Of a DNA stretch of 20,965 nucleotides, positions 14,064-20,965 are shown one piece after another (positions within the stretch are counted from its first letter, which is position 1; every line of letters begins with the position of its first letter). The DNA comes from JAVVVD01 sp964642795. Its GTDB lineage: Bacteria; Bacillota; Clostridia; Christensenellales; CAG-138. The stretch is from the NCBI GenBank assembly GCA_964642795.1, contig CAZXRQ010000034.1, forward strand, positions 1-20,965, read 5' to 3'. A program made the position numbers and the translations under genes. The notes beneath the pieces are model-generated. The model did no database searches and was not told the DNA's origin. It worked only from the letters and a program-made list of their open reading frames with translations.

Positions 14064-15728
14064 TCACGCGCTGCATATCAAGTTAAGCACGCTTTCATCC
14101 GCCGGAGGCTCCTCGGCCGCCGGTATATCAAACGCAAGGCGTATCACCTCCACTATATCCCCCACAGGCACTACGCGGGCTGACAGCTCGCTGAAGCGAT
14201 CCTCCCAGTTTGCTTCCGGTATCAGCACCAGCTCCGCGCCCGCGCTGCATGCAGCGGTGAGCTTCTCGCTTACGCCGCCCACCGGCTTCACCTCTCCCAA
14301 GGCGGATATCTCGCCCGTCATCGCAAGCATGGGTATCGTCGGCTTGCCGGTGTATGCACTCATAAGCGCCACAGCCAGCGCTATGCCCGCGCTGGGTCCG
14401 TCCATAGGCACGCCTCCCGGGATGTTATACCGCACGTTCAGCTTGGAAAAATCCACATTGAACCGCTGTGAAAATGTGCTCAGCACGTTTTCCGCACTGG
14501 TCTGCGCGGTGCTCTTGCGGCGGATGCGCTTTTGCCGCATCTCCAGCTCCTCCACGGCCGCTGCGCCACCAATATCCAGCCCGCCGCCGGTATGCGATGC
14601 GCTTACCACGCATTCGATCTCCATCACCAGCCCGCGCCCTCCTCCCGTTACCGCAAGACCGTTTACCATGCCGGCATACGGCTGCTCGCGCAGACGGCGC
14701 TCTTCGCGCTTTACGCAGTGGCTTACGCCCGCCACCCATGCTATATCCTTGCACTCTATCTCCGCGCGCTGCTCACCGTACGCCACGCCGCAGGCGAGCT
14801 GCACTAGATTTACCGCATCGCGGCCGGAATCGCAGAACGCCGCGCACAGCTTCGACGCGGCATTCGGCATATCATAGCCTAGCCGTATTGCCGCATCCGA
14901 CGCTATACGCGCAAGATCCTGCTGGGACAAAGGATCAAAAAACAGCTCCACACACCGGGAGCGCAGTGCGGGCGGCAGCTCCTCCGGCAGGCGCGTAGTG
15001 GCGCCTATAAGCCTGAAATCCGCAGGCAGACCGTTTTGGAATATATCGTGTATATAGGGAGGTATGGCGGTGTTCTCCTTTGAATAGTAAGCACTTTCAA
15101 AGCTGACCTTGCGATCCTCCAGCACCTTCAGCAGCTTGTTCATCTGCACCGGATGCAGCTCGCCTATCTCGTCCAAAAACAGCACGCCGCAATGCGCCCG
15201 GCTGACCGCGCCCGGCTTGGGCTGCGGTACGCCCTGCGCGCCCAGCGCGCCCGCACCCTGGTATATCGGGTCGTGTACGGAACCCATCAGCGGGTCGGCT
15301 ATGGCGCGCTCGTCAAAGCGCACGCAGGTGGCGTCCACCTCCACAAAAGCGCTCATCGCGTCAAACGGTGAATCCGGCTTCTGCTTTGCCTCCTCCAGCA
15401 CCAGCCGCGCAGCGCAGGTCTTTCCAACGCCCGGCGGACCGTATATAAGCACATGCTGGGGATTAGGGCCGCACATGGCCGCCCTAAGCGCCTTTATACC
15501 CTCCGCCTGCCCGAGTATATCCTCCATTCGCGCAGGCCTCGCCTTCTCGCTGAGCGGCACGTTCAACGAGCGGGCGCGCAGCTGCTTGAGCTCGCGCAGC
15601 TCCTTTGCATCCCCCTTGACCGCCGCCCGGCGCGGCTGAGTCTCCACCGCCGCCCGCCTGCGCTTGACAAACCACAGCATCGCAAACACCAATGCTATTT
15701 GTATCAGTATCCATCCAACTATCTGCAT
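14064..15728 (-). CDS. lonB: Sporulation-type ATP-dependent protease LonB
   Basis: The 554-residue protein has an N-terminal membrane segment (about 4-21) followed by an R-R-R stretch. It then has an AAA+ domain with Walker A G-P-P-G-V-G-K-T (97-104) and Walker B L-F-L-D-E (183-187), and a C-terminal Lon protease domain with the Ser-Lys dyad S446 (D-G-P-S-A-G) and K489 (S-E-K-L). Length and order match Bacillus LonB (about 550), and it lacks the large N-terminal domain of LonA. LonB is a forespore protease at the membrane. GGAGG lies a few bases before the ATG. TAGTATG at 15752-15758, read on the minus strand as CATACTA, fits a forespore sigma-G -10, but no matching -35 was seen. Confidence 0.95.
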   Translation of the reverse strand: MQIVGWILIQIALVFAMLWFVKRRRAAVETQPRRAAVKGDAKELRELKQLRARSLNVPLSEKARPARMEDILGQAEGIKALRAAMCGPNPQHVLIYGPPGVGKTCAARLVLEEAKQKPDSPFDAMSAFVEVDATCVRFDERAIADPLMGSVHDPIYQGAGALGAQGVPQPKPGAVSRAHCGVLFLDEIGELHPVQMNKLLKVLEDRKVSFESAYYSKENTAIPPYIHDIFQNGLPADFRLIGATTRLPEELPPALRSRCVELFFDPLSQQDLARIASDAAIRLGYDMPNAASKLCAAFCDSGRDAVNLVQLACGVAYGEQRAEIECKDIAWVAGVSHCVKREERRLREQPYAGMVNGLAVTGGGRGLVMEIECVVSASHTGGGLDIGGAAAVEELEMRQKRIRRKSTAQTSAENVLSTFSQRFNVDFSKLNVRYNIPGGVPMDGPSAGIALAVALMSAYTGKPTIPMLAMTGEISALGEVKPVGGVSEKLTAACSAGAELVLIPEANWEDRFSELSARVVPVGDIVEVIRLAFDIPAAEEPPADESVLNLICSA

Positions 15729-15857
15729 AATGCTCCTCCACGTTCAAAGGGTAGTATGGTATTCAGCGCGCCGAAAAAAACAGCCAAGTGTTGCTAAACA
15801 AAAAATGCCGTAGAGGTGTTTTCTCACTTATCCCATATCGCCCGTCGTGTTTTTATG

Positions 15858-15897
15858 GTGACAAATCAGTGCGCATGAGGTAGAATATTTGTATAAT
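15858..15897 (+). promoter_or_regulatory. Promoter region of the small unknown gene
   Basis: GTGACA (15858-15863), a 17-base spacer and TAGAAT (15881-15886) form one candidate. A perfect TATAAT at 15892-15897 is a second -10 without a good -35. Both lie within 40 bases of the SD GGGGAGG of the gene at 15919. The remainder of the 190-base spacer between lonB and this gene shows nothing else I can support. Confidence 0.5.
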
Positions 15898-15918
15898 TTT
15901 TATTTGGGGAGGCGTCAC

Positions 15919-16446
15919 ATGGGGCTGCTGGACTCTGCTATCCGAAAAAAAGTCAATCAGGTCATAAACAAGACCGTTGGCACCAACGTAACCGGTGCAA
16001 TCGGCAACGCGATAAACAACGCGCTTAACATTCCCGGGCAAAGTCAATCCGGCGTTCAAAACAGCAACGCCAGTTACGGCACGCCCGCCTACGGCACGCC
16101 CGTATATCAGGCGCCAGTGCAGCAGGCGGTGAATAACGATATACGCGCCATGATGCCAGATATACTCCAAAGTGAGTTTTCGGGCTATGCGGTACAAAGC
16201 GGCGTGGCAGCATCCATGCTGGGGTGGGGAACGTCGGTCGCAAAGCCGTACGACTATGTGCTGTACCGAAATGGCGCGCCCGTTGCGGCAATAATGCTTA
16301 CAGACCACAACCGCGACCGCAACGCCCCATTCATCAACGCGAAGGCGTTCTGCGCACAGGCGGGAGCCGCATTCATCAACTTCTATACCCACCGCCCCAA
16401 TCGGCGGGACTATGTGGTAAACCGCATAAAGGGCTTTCTCAACTGA
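15919..16446 (+). CDS. Protein of unknown function
   Basis: I do not recognise this 175-residue protein with certainty. The first 40 residues are amphipathic and rich in A, I, N, V and G. Residues about 43-75 form a low-complexity linker (Q, S, N, P, Y) containing a tandem 15-base repeat (16075-16104) coding Y-G-T-P twice. The C-terminal 90 residues look folded: P-Y-D-Y-V-L-Y-R-N-G-A-P-V-A-A-I-M-L, then N-A-K-A-F-C-A-Q-A-G and I-N-F-Y-T-H-R-P-N. The hairpin-like D-x-V-L-Y-x-N-G-x-P-V pattern recalls PD-(D/E)XK nuclease folds, but the E-x-K pair is absent (M-L-T instead), so at most an inactive relative. The start is set by GGGGAGG six bases upstream. It lies just before the inverted-repeat segment and the reverse transcriptase. 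Confidence 0.75.
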   Translation: MGLLDSAIRKKVNQVINKTVGTNVTGAIGNAINNALNIPGQSQSGVQNSNASYGTPAYGTPVYQAPVQQAVNNDIRAMMPDILQSEFSGYAVQSGVAASMLGWGTSVAKPYDYVLYRNGAPVAAIMLTDHNRDRNAPFINAKAFCAQAGAAFINFYTHRPNRRDYVVNRIKGFLN

Positions 16447-16453
16447 ATACCGT

Positions 16454-16597
16454 TAAAAAAGAAAGGGAAACACAGGGAGACCTGTACCTGCGTCAGGACG
16501 AAGCGCGCGCCTTTATATACGGCCTTGCAGGTGGCCGGCGAGCGTTCAGCCCCGTGCCAGCAATGCTGACTTCAAAGCGTTTTCCCTTTCTTTTTTA
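16454..16597 (+). repeat. 144-base segment bounded by a perfect 17-bp inverted repeat (candidate RNA partner of the reverse transcriptase)
   Basis: TAAAAAAGAAAGGGAAA (16454-16470) is the exact reverse complement of TTTCCCTTTCTTTTTTA (16581-16597). The 110 enclosed bases can fold further: ACAGG/CCTGT with a GAGA tetraloop (16472-16485), ACCTGC/GCAGGT (16486-16491 with 16527-16532), and TCAGC/GCTGA (16546-16550 with 16565-16569). The segment begins seven bases after the upstream gene and ends nine bases before the reverse transcriptase ATG. It has no long reading frame of its own. The layout resembles the a1/a2-flanked RNA of retrons, but no retron sequence signature was found. Confidence 0.6.
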
Positions 16598-16606
16598 TAT
16601 TCGCAT

Positions 16607-17839
16607 ATGAGCATAATAGACGAACTTAAAACCGGCGCCGTATGGCGTGATTTTTTGGATTACCGCGCCCGGTGCGGACGGCTGCCCGCACCTGAGGCGG
16701 AGCTTACCGCATTCATCGAAGGCGAAGGCTTTTTTGCACTTGCAAAAGGCGTGGCAGAAGGCGCGGCGCTTTCTCCGCCCGAAAAGAAGCTGGTAAACAA
16801 GCAAAGCACCGGCAGAAAGCGCGTAGTATACACCTTCCCTGCGGATGAAAGCCTGTACCTGAAATGTATGGCGTACCTGCTATACCGCTATGACGCGGCC
16901 GCGCCGGACGTATGCTGCTCCTTTCGCAGAAACTATTCGGCCAAACGCGCAATACGCCGCATGGTATCGCTCCCCAATGTGGACGATATGTTCTGCTACA
17001 AGGCGGACGTACATGACTATTTCAACAGCATAGACGTATCAAAGCTGCTGCCGATGCTCAAGGAGCTGTTCGTCGATGATTTGCCGCTGTACGCATTCTT
17101 CGAGCGGCTGCTTACAGCCGACGCCGCTATATACAACGGCGAACTGATATGCGAAAAGCGCGGCGCTATGGCCGGCTCCCCCATATCCCCCTTTCTAGCC
17201 AACGTATACCTGTACGGGCTGGACAGGCATTTAATGGCGCTGGGCGCGCCGTATGCGCGTTACAGCGACGATATGATAGTATTTGCCCACACCCGCGAGG
17301 AGCTGGATATATACATTGCGCTCATACGCGATACGCTGGCCGGGCTGGGGCTTGCGTTAAACCCGGATAAGCAGCGCATATATCTTCCCGGCGAGGCATG
17401 GGAGTTTCTGGGCATACAATACTACAAAGGCACTGTGGACATATCCCGCGCAAGCCGGGATAAGCTCATGGGCAAGCTGCGCCGCAAGTCCCGCGCACTG
17501 CTGCGCTGGAAGGATGCCAAGCAGGCGAATAACGAGCGCGCAATGGCCGCGTTCGCCCGCAGCGTCAACCGCAGGCTGTACGATAACCCCGTCGCAAGCG
17601 AGCTGACCTGGGCAAAGTGGTTTTTTCCGCTCATCACCACGGACGCTACGCTGAAGGAGCTGGACGCCTACATGCGGGAATGTATGCGCTACATCACCAG
17701 CGGACGGCATACCAAGGCCAACTACCGCATATCGCACGAGGCGCTGCGCGATTGCGGGCTTAAAAGCCTTGTAAACGAATACTATCGCTTCAAAAAGCAG
17801 GCACGGGCGCTGGAAGAAGCCACGGAGGGCACTACATGA
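16607..17839 (+). CDS. Reverse transcriptase (RVT_1 family, class uncertain)
   Basis: The 410-residue RNA-directed DNA polymerase shows the palm motifs: Y-K-A-D-V-H-D-Y-F-N-S-I-D (first catalytic Asp, D134), A-G-S-P-I-S-P-F-L-A-N-V-Y-L (189-202), Y-A-R-Y-S-D-D-M-I-V-F-A (catalytic D221/D222), and N-P-D-K then W-E-F-L-G-I-Q-Y (252-271). The C-terminal 130 residues are basic and helical, thumb-like. It lacks the N-A-x-x-H and V-T-G motifs of retron enzymes, the S-Q motif of diversity-generating retroelements and an intron maturase/HNH region. It is closest by eye to group-II-like stand-alone enzymes. No Shine-Dalgarno site precedes the ATG; the upstream sequence is the pyrimidine-rich repeat arm and TATATT. 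It overlaps the next gene by four bases. Confidence 0.9.
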   Translation: MSIIDELKTGAVWRDFLDYRARCGRLPAPEAELTAFIEGEGFFALAKGVAEGAALSPPEKKLVNKQSTGRKRVVYTFPADESLYLKCMAYLLYRYDAAAPDVCCSFRRNYSAKRAIRRMVSLPNVDDMFCYKADVHDYFNSIDVSKLLPMLKELFVDDLPLYAFFERLLTADAAIYNGELICEKRGAMAGSPISPFLANVYLYGLDRHLMALGAPYARYSDDMIVFAHTREELDIYIALIRDTLAGLGLALNPDKQRIYLPGEAWEFLGIQYYKGTVDISRASRDKLMGKLRRKSRALLRWKDAKQANNERAMAAFARSVNRRLYDNPVASELTWAKWFFPLITTDATLKELDAYMRECMRYITSGRHTKANYRISHEALRDCGLKSLVNEYYRFKKQARALEEATEGTT

Positions 17840-18399
17840 TCGAAATAGAATTGAAGGCACACATCAAGGACCGGCAGACGCTGCTGAACCGTGCCGCGGA
17901 GCTGGGCTATACGCCCGCGGCCGTACTCGACATGCGCGACGTATACTATAACGGCGACGCACGGGGTTTTCACGCCACAGACGAGGCGCTAAGGCTTCGC
18001 ACCGTTATACAAAACGGCACAACGCGCTGCTTTATCACCTACAAGGGGCCAAAAAACGACCCCCGCACCTCCACCCGCACCGAGCATGAAACCGGCGTGG
18101 ACGCACCGGAGGCGGCGCATGGTATATTGACGGCGCTGGGATTTTCCCCCGCGTTTACGGTAAAAAAGCGGCGGCAGGAGCTTACGGGCTTTGGGCTTAC
18201 CCTGTGTGTGGATGCGGTGGAGGGATTAGGTGACTATATTGAGCTTGAGCGGGTGATAAGCGACCCGGCCGAGCGCGAAGCCGGCATAGCGGCGCTGTTT
18301 TGCGCACTGGACGCTTTAGGCATACCCGAAAGCGCCGTTACGCGGCGCTCCTATTTGGAGCTGCTGTATTTTCCTGATAATATAGGAGGCACGGTATGA
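17836..18399 (+). CDS. CYTH domain protein (CyaB/ThTPase superfamily)
   Basis: The 187-residue protein opens with M-I-E-I-E-L-K-A, the E-x-E-x-K signature of the CYTH triphosphate tunnel fold. This is followed by further expected charged strands (A-L-R-L-R, T-Y-K-G-P-K, T-E-H-E-T-G-V, K-K-R-R-Q, C-V-D-A-V-E-G-L-G-D-Y-I-E-L-E). Members bind triphosphates with divalent metal; known activities include class IV adenylate cyclase, thiamine triphosphatase and tripolyphosphatase, and the family alone does not decide. GGAGG lies seven bases before the ATG. It overlaps the reverse transcriptase stop and the next start by four bases each (ATGA), so the three genes are translated as a unit. Confidence 0.92.
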   Translation: MIEIELKAHIKDRQTLLNRAAELGYTPAAVLDMRDVYYNGDARGFHATDEALRLRTVIQNGTTRCFITYKGPKNDPRTSTRTEHETGVDAPEAAHGILTALGFSPAFTVKKRRQELTGFGLTLCVDAVEGLGDYIELERVISDPAEREAGIAALFCALDALGIPESAVTRRSYLELLYFPDNIGGTV

Positions 18400-19199
18400 T
18401 ACGCATAGATCACGCAAAATGTACGGGGTGCGGCGAATGCGCCAAGGACTGCGACGGTACGCTGCTCGTTTTTGAAAACGGTGCGCCGGCGTTTGCGCAA
18501 GACGGACGCTGCTACGAATGCGGCCATTGCATAGCCGTATGCCCTGCGGGCGCTGTCAGCGACGTTGACGCGGGCGCAATGCGTGAGGTGGCGGAGCTTT
18601 CCTCCCTGCCGCATATGTTAGATGCCGATACTCTGCTGGGCGCGATCAAGGCGCGGCGCTCCATACGCCGCTTCAAGCAGCAGCCGGTTGAGTTGGAAAA
18701 GCTTAACGCCATAATAGAGGCCGGCCGCTATACCCCCACCGCCTCCAACCGTCAGGGCAACTCGTACGTTGTGGTGACCCGGCGTGTAGAGGAGCTGCGG
18801 CGTCTGATAGTGGACTCGCTTGCCGCACTCGCGTACGACATTCCCGAAAACGCCACCGATACCCAGCGCCGCTATGCGGAGTATTATTTGTATATGCACG
18901 ATAATTTCGAGCAGGACATGCTGTTTTTCAATGCTCCGGCCGTCATATTCCTGCTCAGCGACGACGTCTGCGACGGCGCGCTCGCCGCATCCAATATGGA
19001 GCTTATGGCGTATGCACAGGGGCTTGGCATGGTATATTGCGGCTTTGCCACACGCGGCGTAAATGCAAGCGAACCTGCGCGCGCGTTTCTCAACATTCCA
19101 GAGGACAAGCTCGCGTCGGTCTGCCTTGTGACCGGCTACCCTGATGTAACGTATTTCCGTACCGTACCGCGCAGGCCCGCGCAAATAACCGAACTGTAA
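18396..19199 (+). CDS. Ferredoxin-nitroreductase fusion protein
   Basis: The 267-residue protein begins with a two-cluster 4Fe-4S ferredoxin domain: C9-x2-C12-x2-C15-x3-C19 and C39-x2-C42-x2-C45-x3-C49-P. A nitroreductase domain follows from about residue 75, with A-R-R-S-I-R-R-F at its start (the FMN-phosphate-binding basic stretch) and P-T-A-S-N-R-Q. Such proteins are FMN flavoenzymes fed by ferredoxin electrons, common in anaerobes; the substrate is unknown. This architecture supports an anaerobic host. AGGAGG is six bases before the ATG, and the start overlaps the CYTH gene stop. Confidence 0.93.
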   Translation: MIRIDHAKCTGCGECAKDCDGTLLVFENGAPAFAQDGRCYECGHCIAVCPAGAVSDVDAGAMREVAELSSLPHMLDADTLLGAIKARRSIRRFKQQPVELEKLNAIIEAGRYTPTASNRQGNSYVVVTRRVEELRRLIVDSLAALAYDIPENATDTQRRYAEYYLYMHDNFEQDMLFFNAPAVIFLLSDDVCDGALAASNMELMAYAQGLGMVYCGFATRGVNASEPARAFLNIPEDKLASVCLVTGYPDVTYFRTVPRRPAQITEL

Positions 19200-19211
19200 G
19201 GCGGTGCTTTC

Positions 19212-19991
19212 ATGCTAACGTTTTTCCCCTATCTTTGGCCGTACTATCTGCTTATGGCGCTGTTCGGACTGGTTCTGGGCAGCTTTGCAAACGTAGTGAT
19301 ATGCCGGGTGCCTGAGGGCGGCTGGAAAAGCGTGGCCTCCGGCCGCAGCAGGTGTCCCTCCTGCAACACCCAGCTCAAGGCGTTCGAGCTGGTGCCGGTG
19401 ATCAGCTTTGTATTTTTGCGCGGCAGGTGCCGTACCTGCGGCAAACGCATAGCCTTCCGCTATCCGTTGGTCGAGCTGCTGGGAGGGCTGGGCTTCTTCA
19501 TGGCGGCGCTGCGCTACGGCTTCAGCGTTACCGCCCCGCTTATCGGCCTGTTCTTTTGCATACTGCTCTGCGTGGCCTTCATAGATGCGGATACCCAATA
19601 CATACCCGACGCGCTGTGCGTCGCAATTGCCGTGCTGGCTGTGGCAAGCTTTATCATTGCGCCCTCCGCGGCGGCGCTTAAGAGCCGGCTCATCGGCGCG
19701 GTATGCGTAAGCGTGCCGGTGTATCTGCTTGCAAAGCTCACGGGCGGCTTCGGCATGGGCGACGCAAAGCTGATGGCCGCGTCCGGGCTGCTGCTGGGCT
19801 GGCAGATCACGCTTGCAGGCTTCCTCATAGCGGTGCTCGCAGGCGGAATAGCCGGCGCCGTATTGCTGGCAACAAAAAAAGCGGGGCGAAAGACCGCCAT
19901 CGCTTTTGGGCCGTACCTCTGTGCGGGACTCTTTATTGCGGTATGCTTTTTACAATACATACTGTTGTGGTATGCCTCGCTACTCGTCTGA
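19212..19991 (+). CDS. Prepilin peptidase (A24 family, type IV leader peptidase)
   Basis: The 259-residue polytopic membrane protein has the A24 layout. An N-terminal region contains L-G-S-F-A-N-V and two zinc-type pairs C48-x2-C51 and C73-x2-C76. The catalytic aspartates follow in F-I-D-A-D-T-Q-Y-I-P-D (D125/D127 region) and G-M-G-D-A-K-L (D184), within about seven to eight membrane segments. It cleaves and N-methylates type IV prepilins at the cytoplasmic face. It lies 12 bases after the nitroreductase gene. Its 3' end overlaps by 12 bases the converging pilin gene, which encodes a probable substrate. Confidence 0.95.
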   Translation: MLTFFPYLWPYYLLMALFGLVLGSFANVVICRVPEGGWKSVASGRSRCPSCNTQLKAFELVPVISFVFLRGRCRTCGKRIAFRYPLVELLGGLGFFMAALRYGFSVTAPLIGLFFCILLCVAFIDADTQYIPDALCVAIAVLAVASFIIAPSAAALKSRLIGAVCVSVPVYLLAKLTGGFGMGDAKLMAASGLLLGWQITLAGFLIAVLAGGIAGAVLLATKKAGRKTAIAFGPYLCAGLFIAVCFLQYILLWYASLLV

Positions 19992-20504
19992 TATATTCAA
20001 CAGCTGCACATTACGCTCCATAAAGTAGGCGTTGTTGCCCCAATCGTCCTTCATATATAGGCTTATCCGTACTACGGAGCCCGAAAGCTCAAAGGCTATC
20101 TCGGCCTTGCAGCCGGCATACGCCCCCTCCTCCAGCCCTATCTCGTTGCCCGTTCCGTCTGAAAGCTGCTGCACCACATGCACGCGGCCGTCGTCCGTGC
20201 CGTTGTATACCGATACTTCACCGTACTGGCTGCTGGAAAAGCTCAGCCCGCCGCCTCCGTCAGTGACCTCAACGCTGTCCGCAACAGCGCAGCTAAGCTC
20301 GCTTACCAGCTGCTCCACTATTGCTGTAGCCACCATGCGGTCGTCTGACAGGCCAATGGTCACGCGCGCGGTATCCAGCGCGGGCTTGGAAAGCGCAGCA
20401 AGTCCCGTTGTGAGTATCATGAGCATGGCCATCACTACCACCAGCTCCACCAATGTAAAGCCCGCGGCCGCGCATGGTTTAATTTTTTTATGCTGTGCGC
20501 GCAT
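19980..20504 (-). CDS. Type IV pilin-like protein (prepilin N-terminal cleavage site)
   Basis: The 174-residue protein has a class III signal: a short basic leader (K-K-I-K-P-C-A-A-A) ending in G, then F-T-L-V-E-L-V-V-V-M-A-M-L. This is the processing site with the conserved Glu at +5, followed by a hydrophobic helix of about 20 residues. The remainder is acidic, glycine-rich and presumably extracellular. Its length suggests a minor pilin or pseudopilin. The ATG at 20504 shares one base with the stop of the upstream gene (TGATG); a TTG three bases earlier is also in frame. TGAGG lies upstream. Confidence 0.88.
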   Translation of the reverse strand: MRAQHKKIKPCAAAGFTLVELVVVMAMLMILTTGLAALSKPALDTARVTIGLSDDRMVATAIVEQLVSELSCAVADSVEVTDGGGGLSFSSSQYGEVSVYNGTDDGRVHVVQQLSDGTGNEIGLEEGAYAGCKAEIAFELSGSVVRISLYMKDDWGNNAYFMERNVQLLNISDE

Positions 20505-20809
20505 CAATCAAACCTCACAAGCAGCTGGTTATAGTCCTCATCCGTGCCTATATACACCTTCACCGCCACATCGCTGTACACCGTGCCGTCTATGGTAAAC
20601 TGCACGGTTGCGTTGCTCTGCGAGCCCACAATTATATCCTCATCGGCATAGGCAAGCCTTTCATCCAGCTCTATGGTACGGCGGTTGAGCGCGCTTGCGC
20701 CCTGCATACATACCGCAAACGCCGCAAACAGCAGCACCATCATGGCGAGGGATATCACCACCTCCACCAATGTCATGCCGCGTTTGGACTGTTTTTTGAG
20801 CCTGCTCAT
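20504..20809 (-). CDS. Type IV pilin-like protein (short)
   Basis: The 101-residue protein begins M-S-R-L-K-K-Q-S-K-R-G followed by M-T-L-V-E-V-V-I-S-L-A-M-M-V-L-L-F. This is a prepilin site with Met at +1 instead of Phe and the conserved Glu at +5, followed by a short soluble domain. The start at 20809 is supported by GGGGGAG eight bases upstream; an in-frame upstream start (20863) would lie inside the preceding gene and place the cleavage site too far in. It overlaps the next pilin gene by one base and follows the preceding gene by five bases. Confidence 0.85.
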   Translation of the reverse strand: MSRLKKQSKRGMTLVEVVISLAMMVLLFAAFAVCMQGASALNRRTIELDERLAYADEDIIVGSQSNATVQFTIDGTVYSDVAVKVYIGTDEDYNQLLVRFD

Positions 20810-20814
20810 ATACG

Positions 20815-20965
20815 TCACTCCCCCGTTCCCTGCTGCACCGGCAAAAACGTATCGAACGCCCATGCGCCGTTAAGCAGGGTATAGCGCGCGGATATGGTGT
20901 ATTCAACGTCCTGATATGCGCCCGTCACGGTAGCCGTCAGCGTACTGCCGTTTCTTATAAGCGAA
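20815..20965 (-). CDS. C-terminal end of a pilus-cluster protein (5' part outside the window)
   Basis: An open frame enters from the right edge and runs 49 codons to TGA at 20815-20817. The peptide (S-L-I-R-N-G-S-T-L-T-A-T-V-T-G, then Y-T-I-S-A-R-Y-T-L-L-N-G-A-W) is beta-rich and hydrophilic, like the soluble end of a pilin-type or assembly protein. It lies five bases before the next pilin start, and its stop overlaps that gene's ribosome-binding region. Too little remains to name it. Confidence 0.6.
   Translation of the reverse strand, partial: SLIRNGSTLTATVTGAYQDVEYTISARYTLLNGAWAFDTFLPVQQGTGE

Noticed and set aside
16454..16597. The inverted repeat as a simple transcription terminator for the upstream gene
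   Set aside because: The arms are separated by 110 bases and the T-run lies within the arm rather than after the stem, so it does not have terminator form.
16454..17839. Canonical retron
   Set aside because: The enzyme lacks the N-A-x-x-H and V-T-G motifs and no conserved msr branching context was identified, so only the layout is retron-like.
16454..17839. Diversity-generating retroelement or group II intron
   Set aside because: I saw no template/variable repeat pair in the window, no SQ-type motif 4, no maturase or HNH domain, and no intron domain V-like sequence.
1..20965. CRISPR arrays, insertion sequences, tRNA or rRNA genes
   Set aside because: I saw no regularly spaced direct repeats, transposase motifs, or tRNA/rRNA signatures apart from the tRNA-like 5' part of tmRNA.

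Overview
The window looks like a chromosomal segment of an uncultured-type, spore-forming Bacillota (Clostridia in the broad sense). SpoIIID and the membrane-anchored protease LonB are sporulation genes. The run secG, rnr, smpB, ssrA is a typical Firmicute order, and Shine-Dalgarno sites of the GGAGG type are present before most genes. The DNA is GC-rich by eye, yet isoleucine is strongly biased to ATA (14 of 18 codons in the reverse transcriptase gene). I cannot name a genus.

Positions 1-8618 are read on the minus strand. In transcription order they hold recD2, a comF-type phosphoribosyltransferase gene, spoIIID, tcdA, a DUF819 membrane protein gene, secG, rnr, smpB and tmRNA (ssrA), whose 3' end lies outside the window. 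Exoribonuclease R, SmpB and tmRNA together form the trans-translation and ribosome-rescue module. The 3' end of rnr overlaps smpB by 56 bases.

Positions 8732-12117 are on the plus strand: a membrane-anchored polysaccharide deacetylase, then a methionine operon metY-metA. MetA carries Glu111, the residue linked to acetyl-CoA use, so the pair should make O-acetylhomoserine and sulfhydrylate it directly to homocysteine. The 250-base leader before metY is the most interesting part of the window. It has a near-consensus promoter, a Shine-Dalgarno site, a 30-codon reading frame with 7 Met and 4 Cys codons, an intrinsic terminator, and two competing upstream pairings, one of which would mask the terminator's left arm. 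This is the layout of trp/his-type ribosome-mediated attenuation, here apparently sensing methionine and/or cysteine. I saw no S-box or T-box there.

Positions 12134-15728 (minus) hold a cytoplasmic GH2 glycosidase with a TTG start and lonB. From 15858 the plus strand carries a small protein of unknown function, a 144-base segment bounded by a perfect 17-bp inverted repeat, and a tightly packed cluster: reverse transcriptase, CYTH-domain protein, ferredoxin-nitroreductase fusion, prepilin peptidase. The inverted-repeat segment lies directly before the reverse transcriptase start, which lacks a Shine-Dalgarno site. This looks like a candidate RNA partner or template, although the enzyme is not a canonical retron type.

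The right edge (minus) holds two pilin-like proteins with type IV prepilin N-termini and the end of a third gene. They converge on the prepilin peptidase that presumably processes them.
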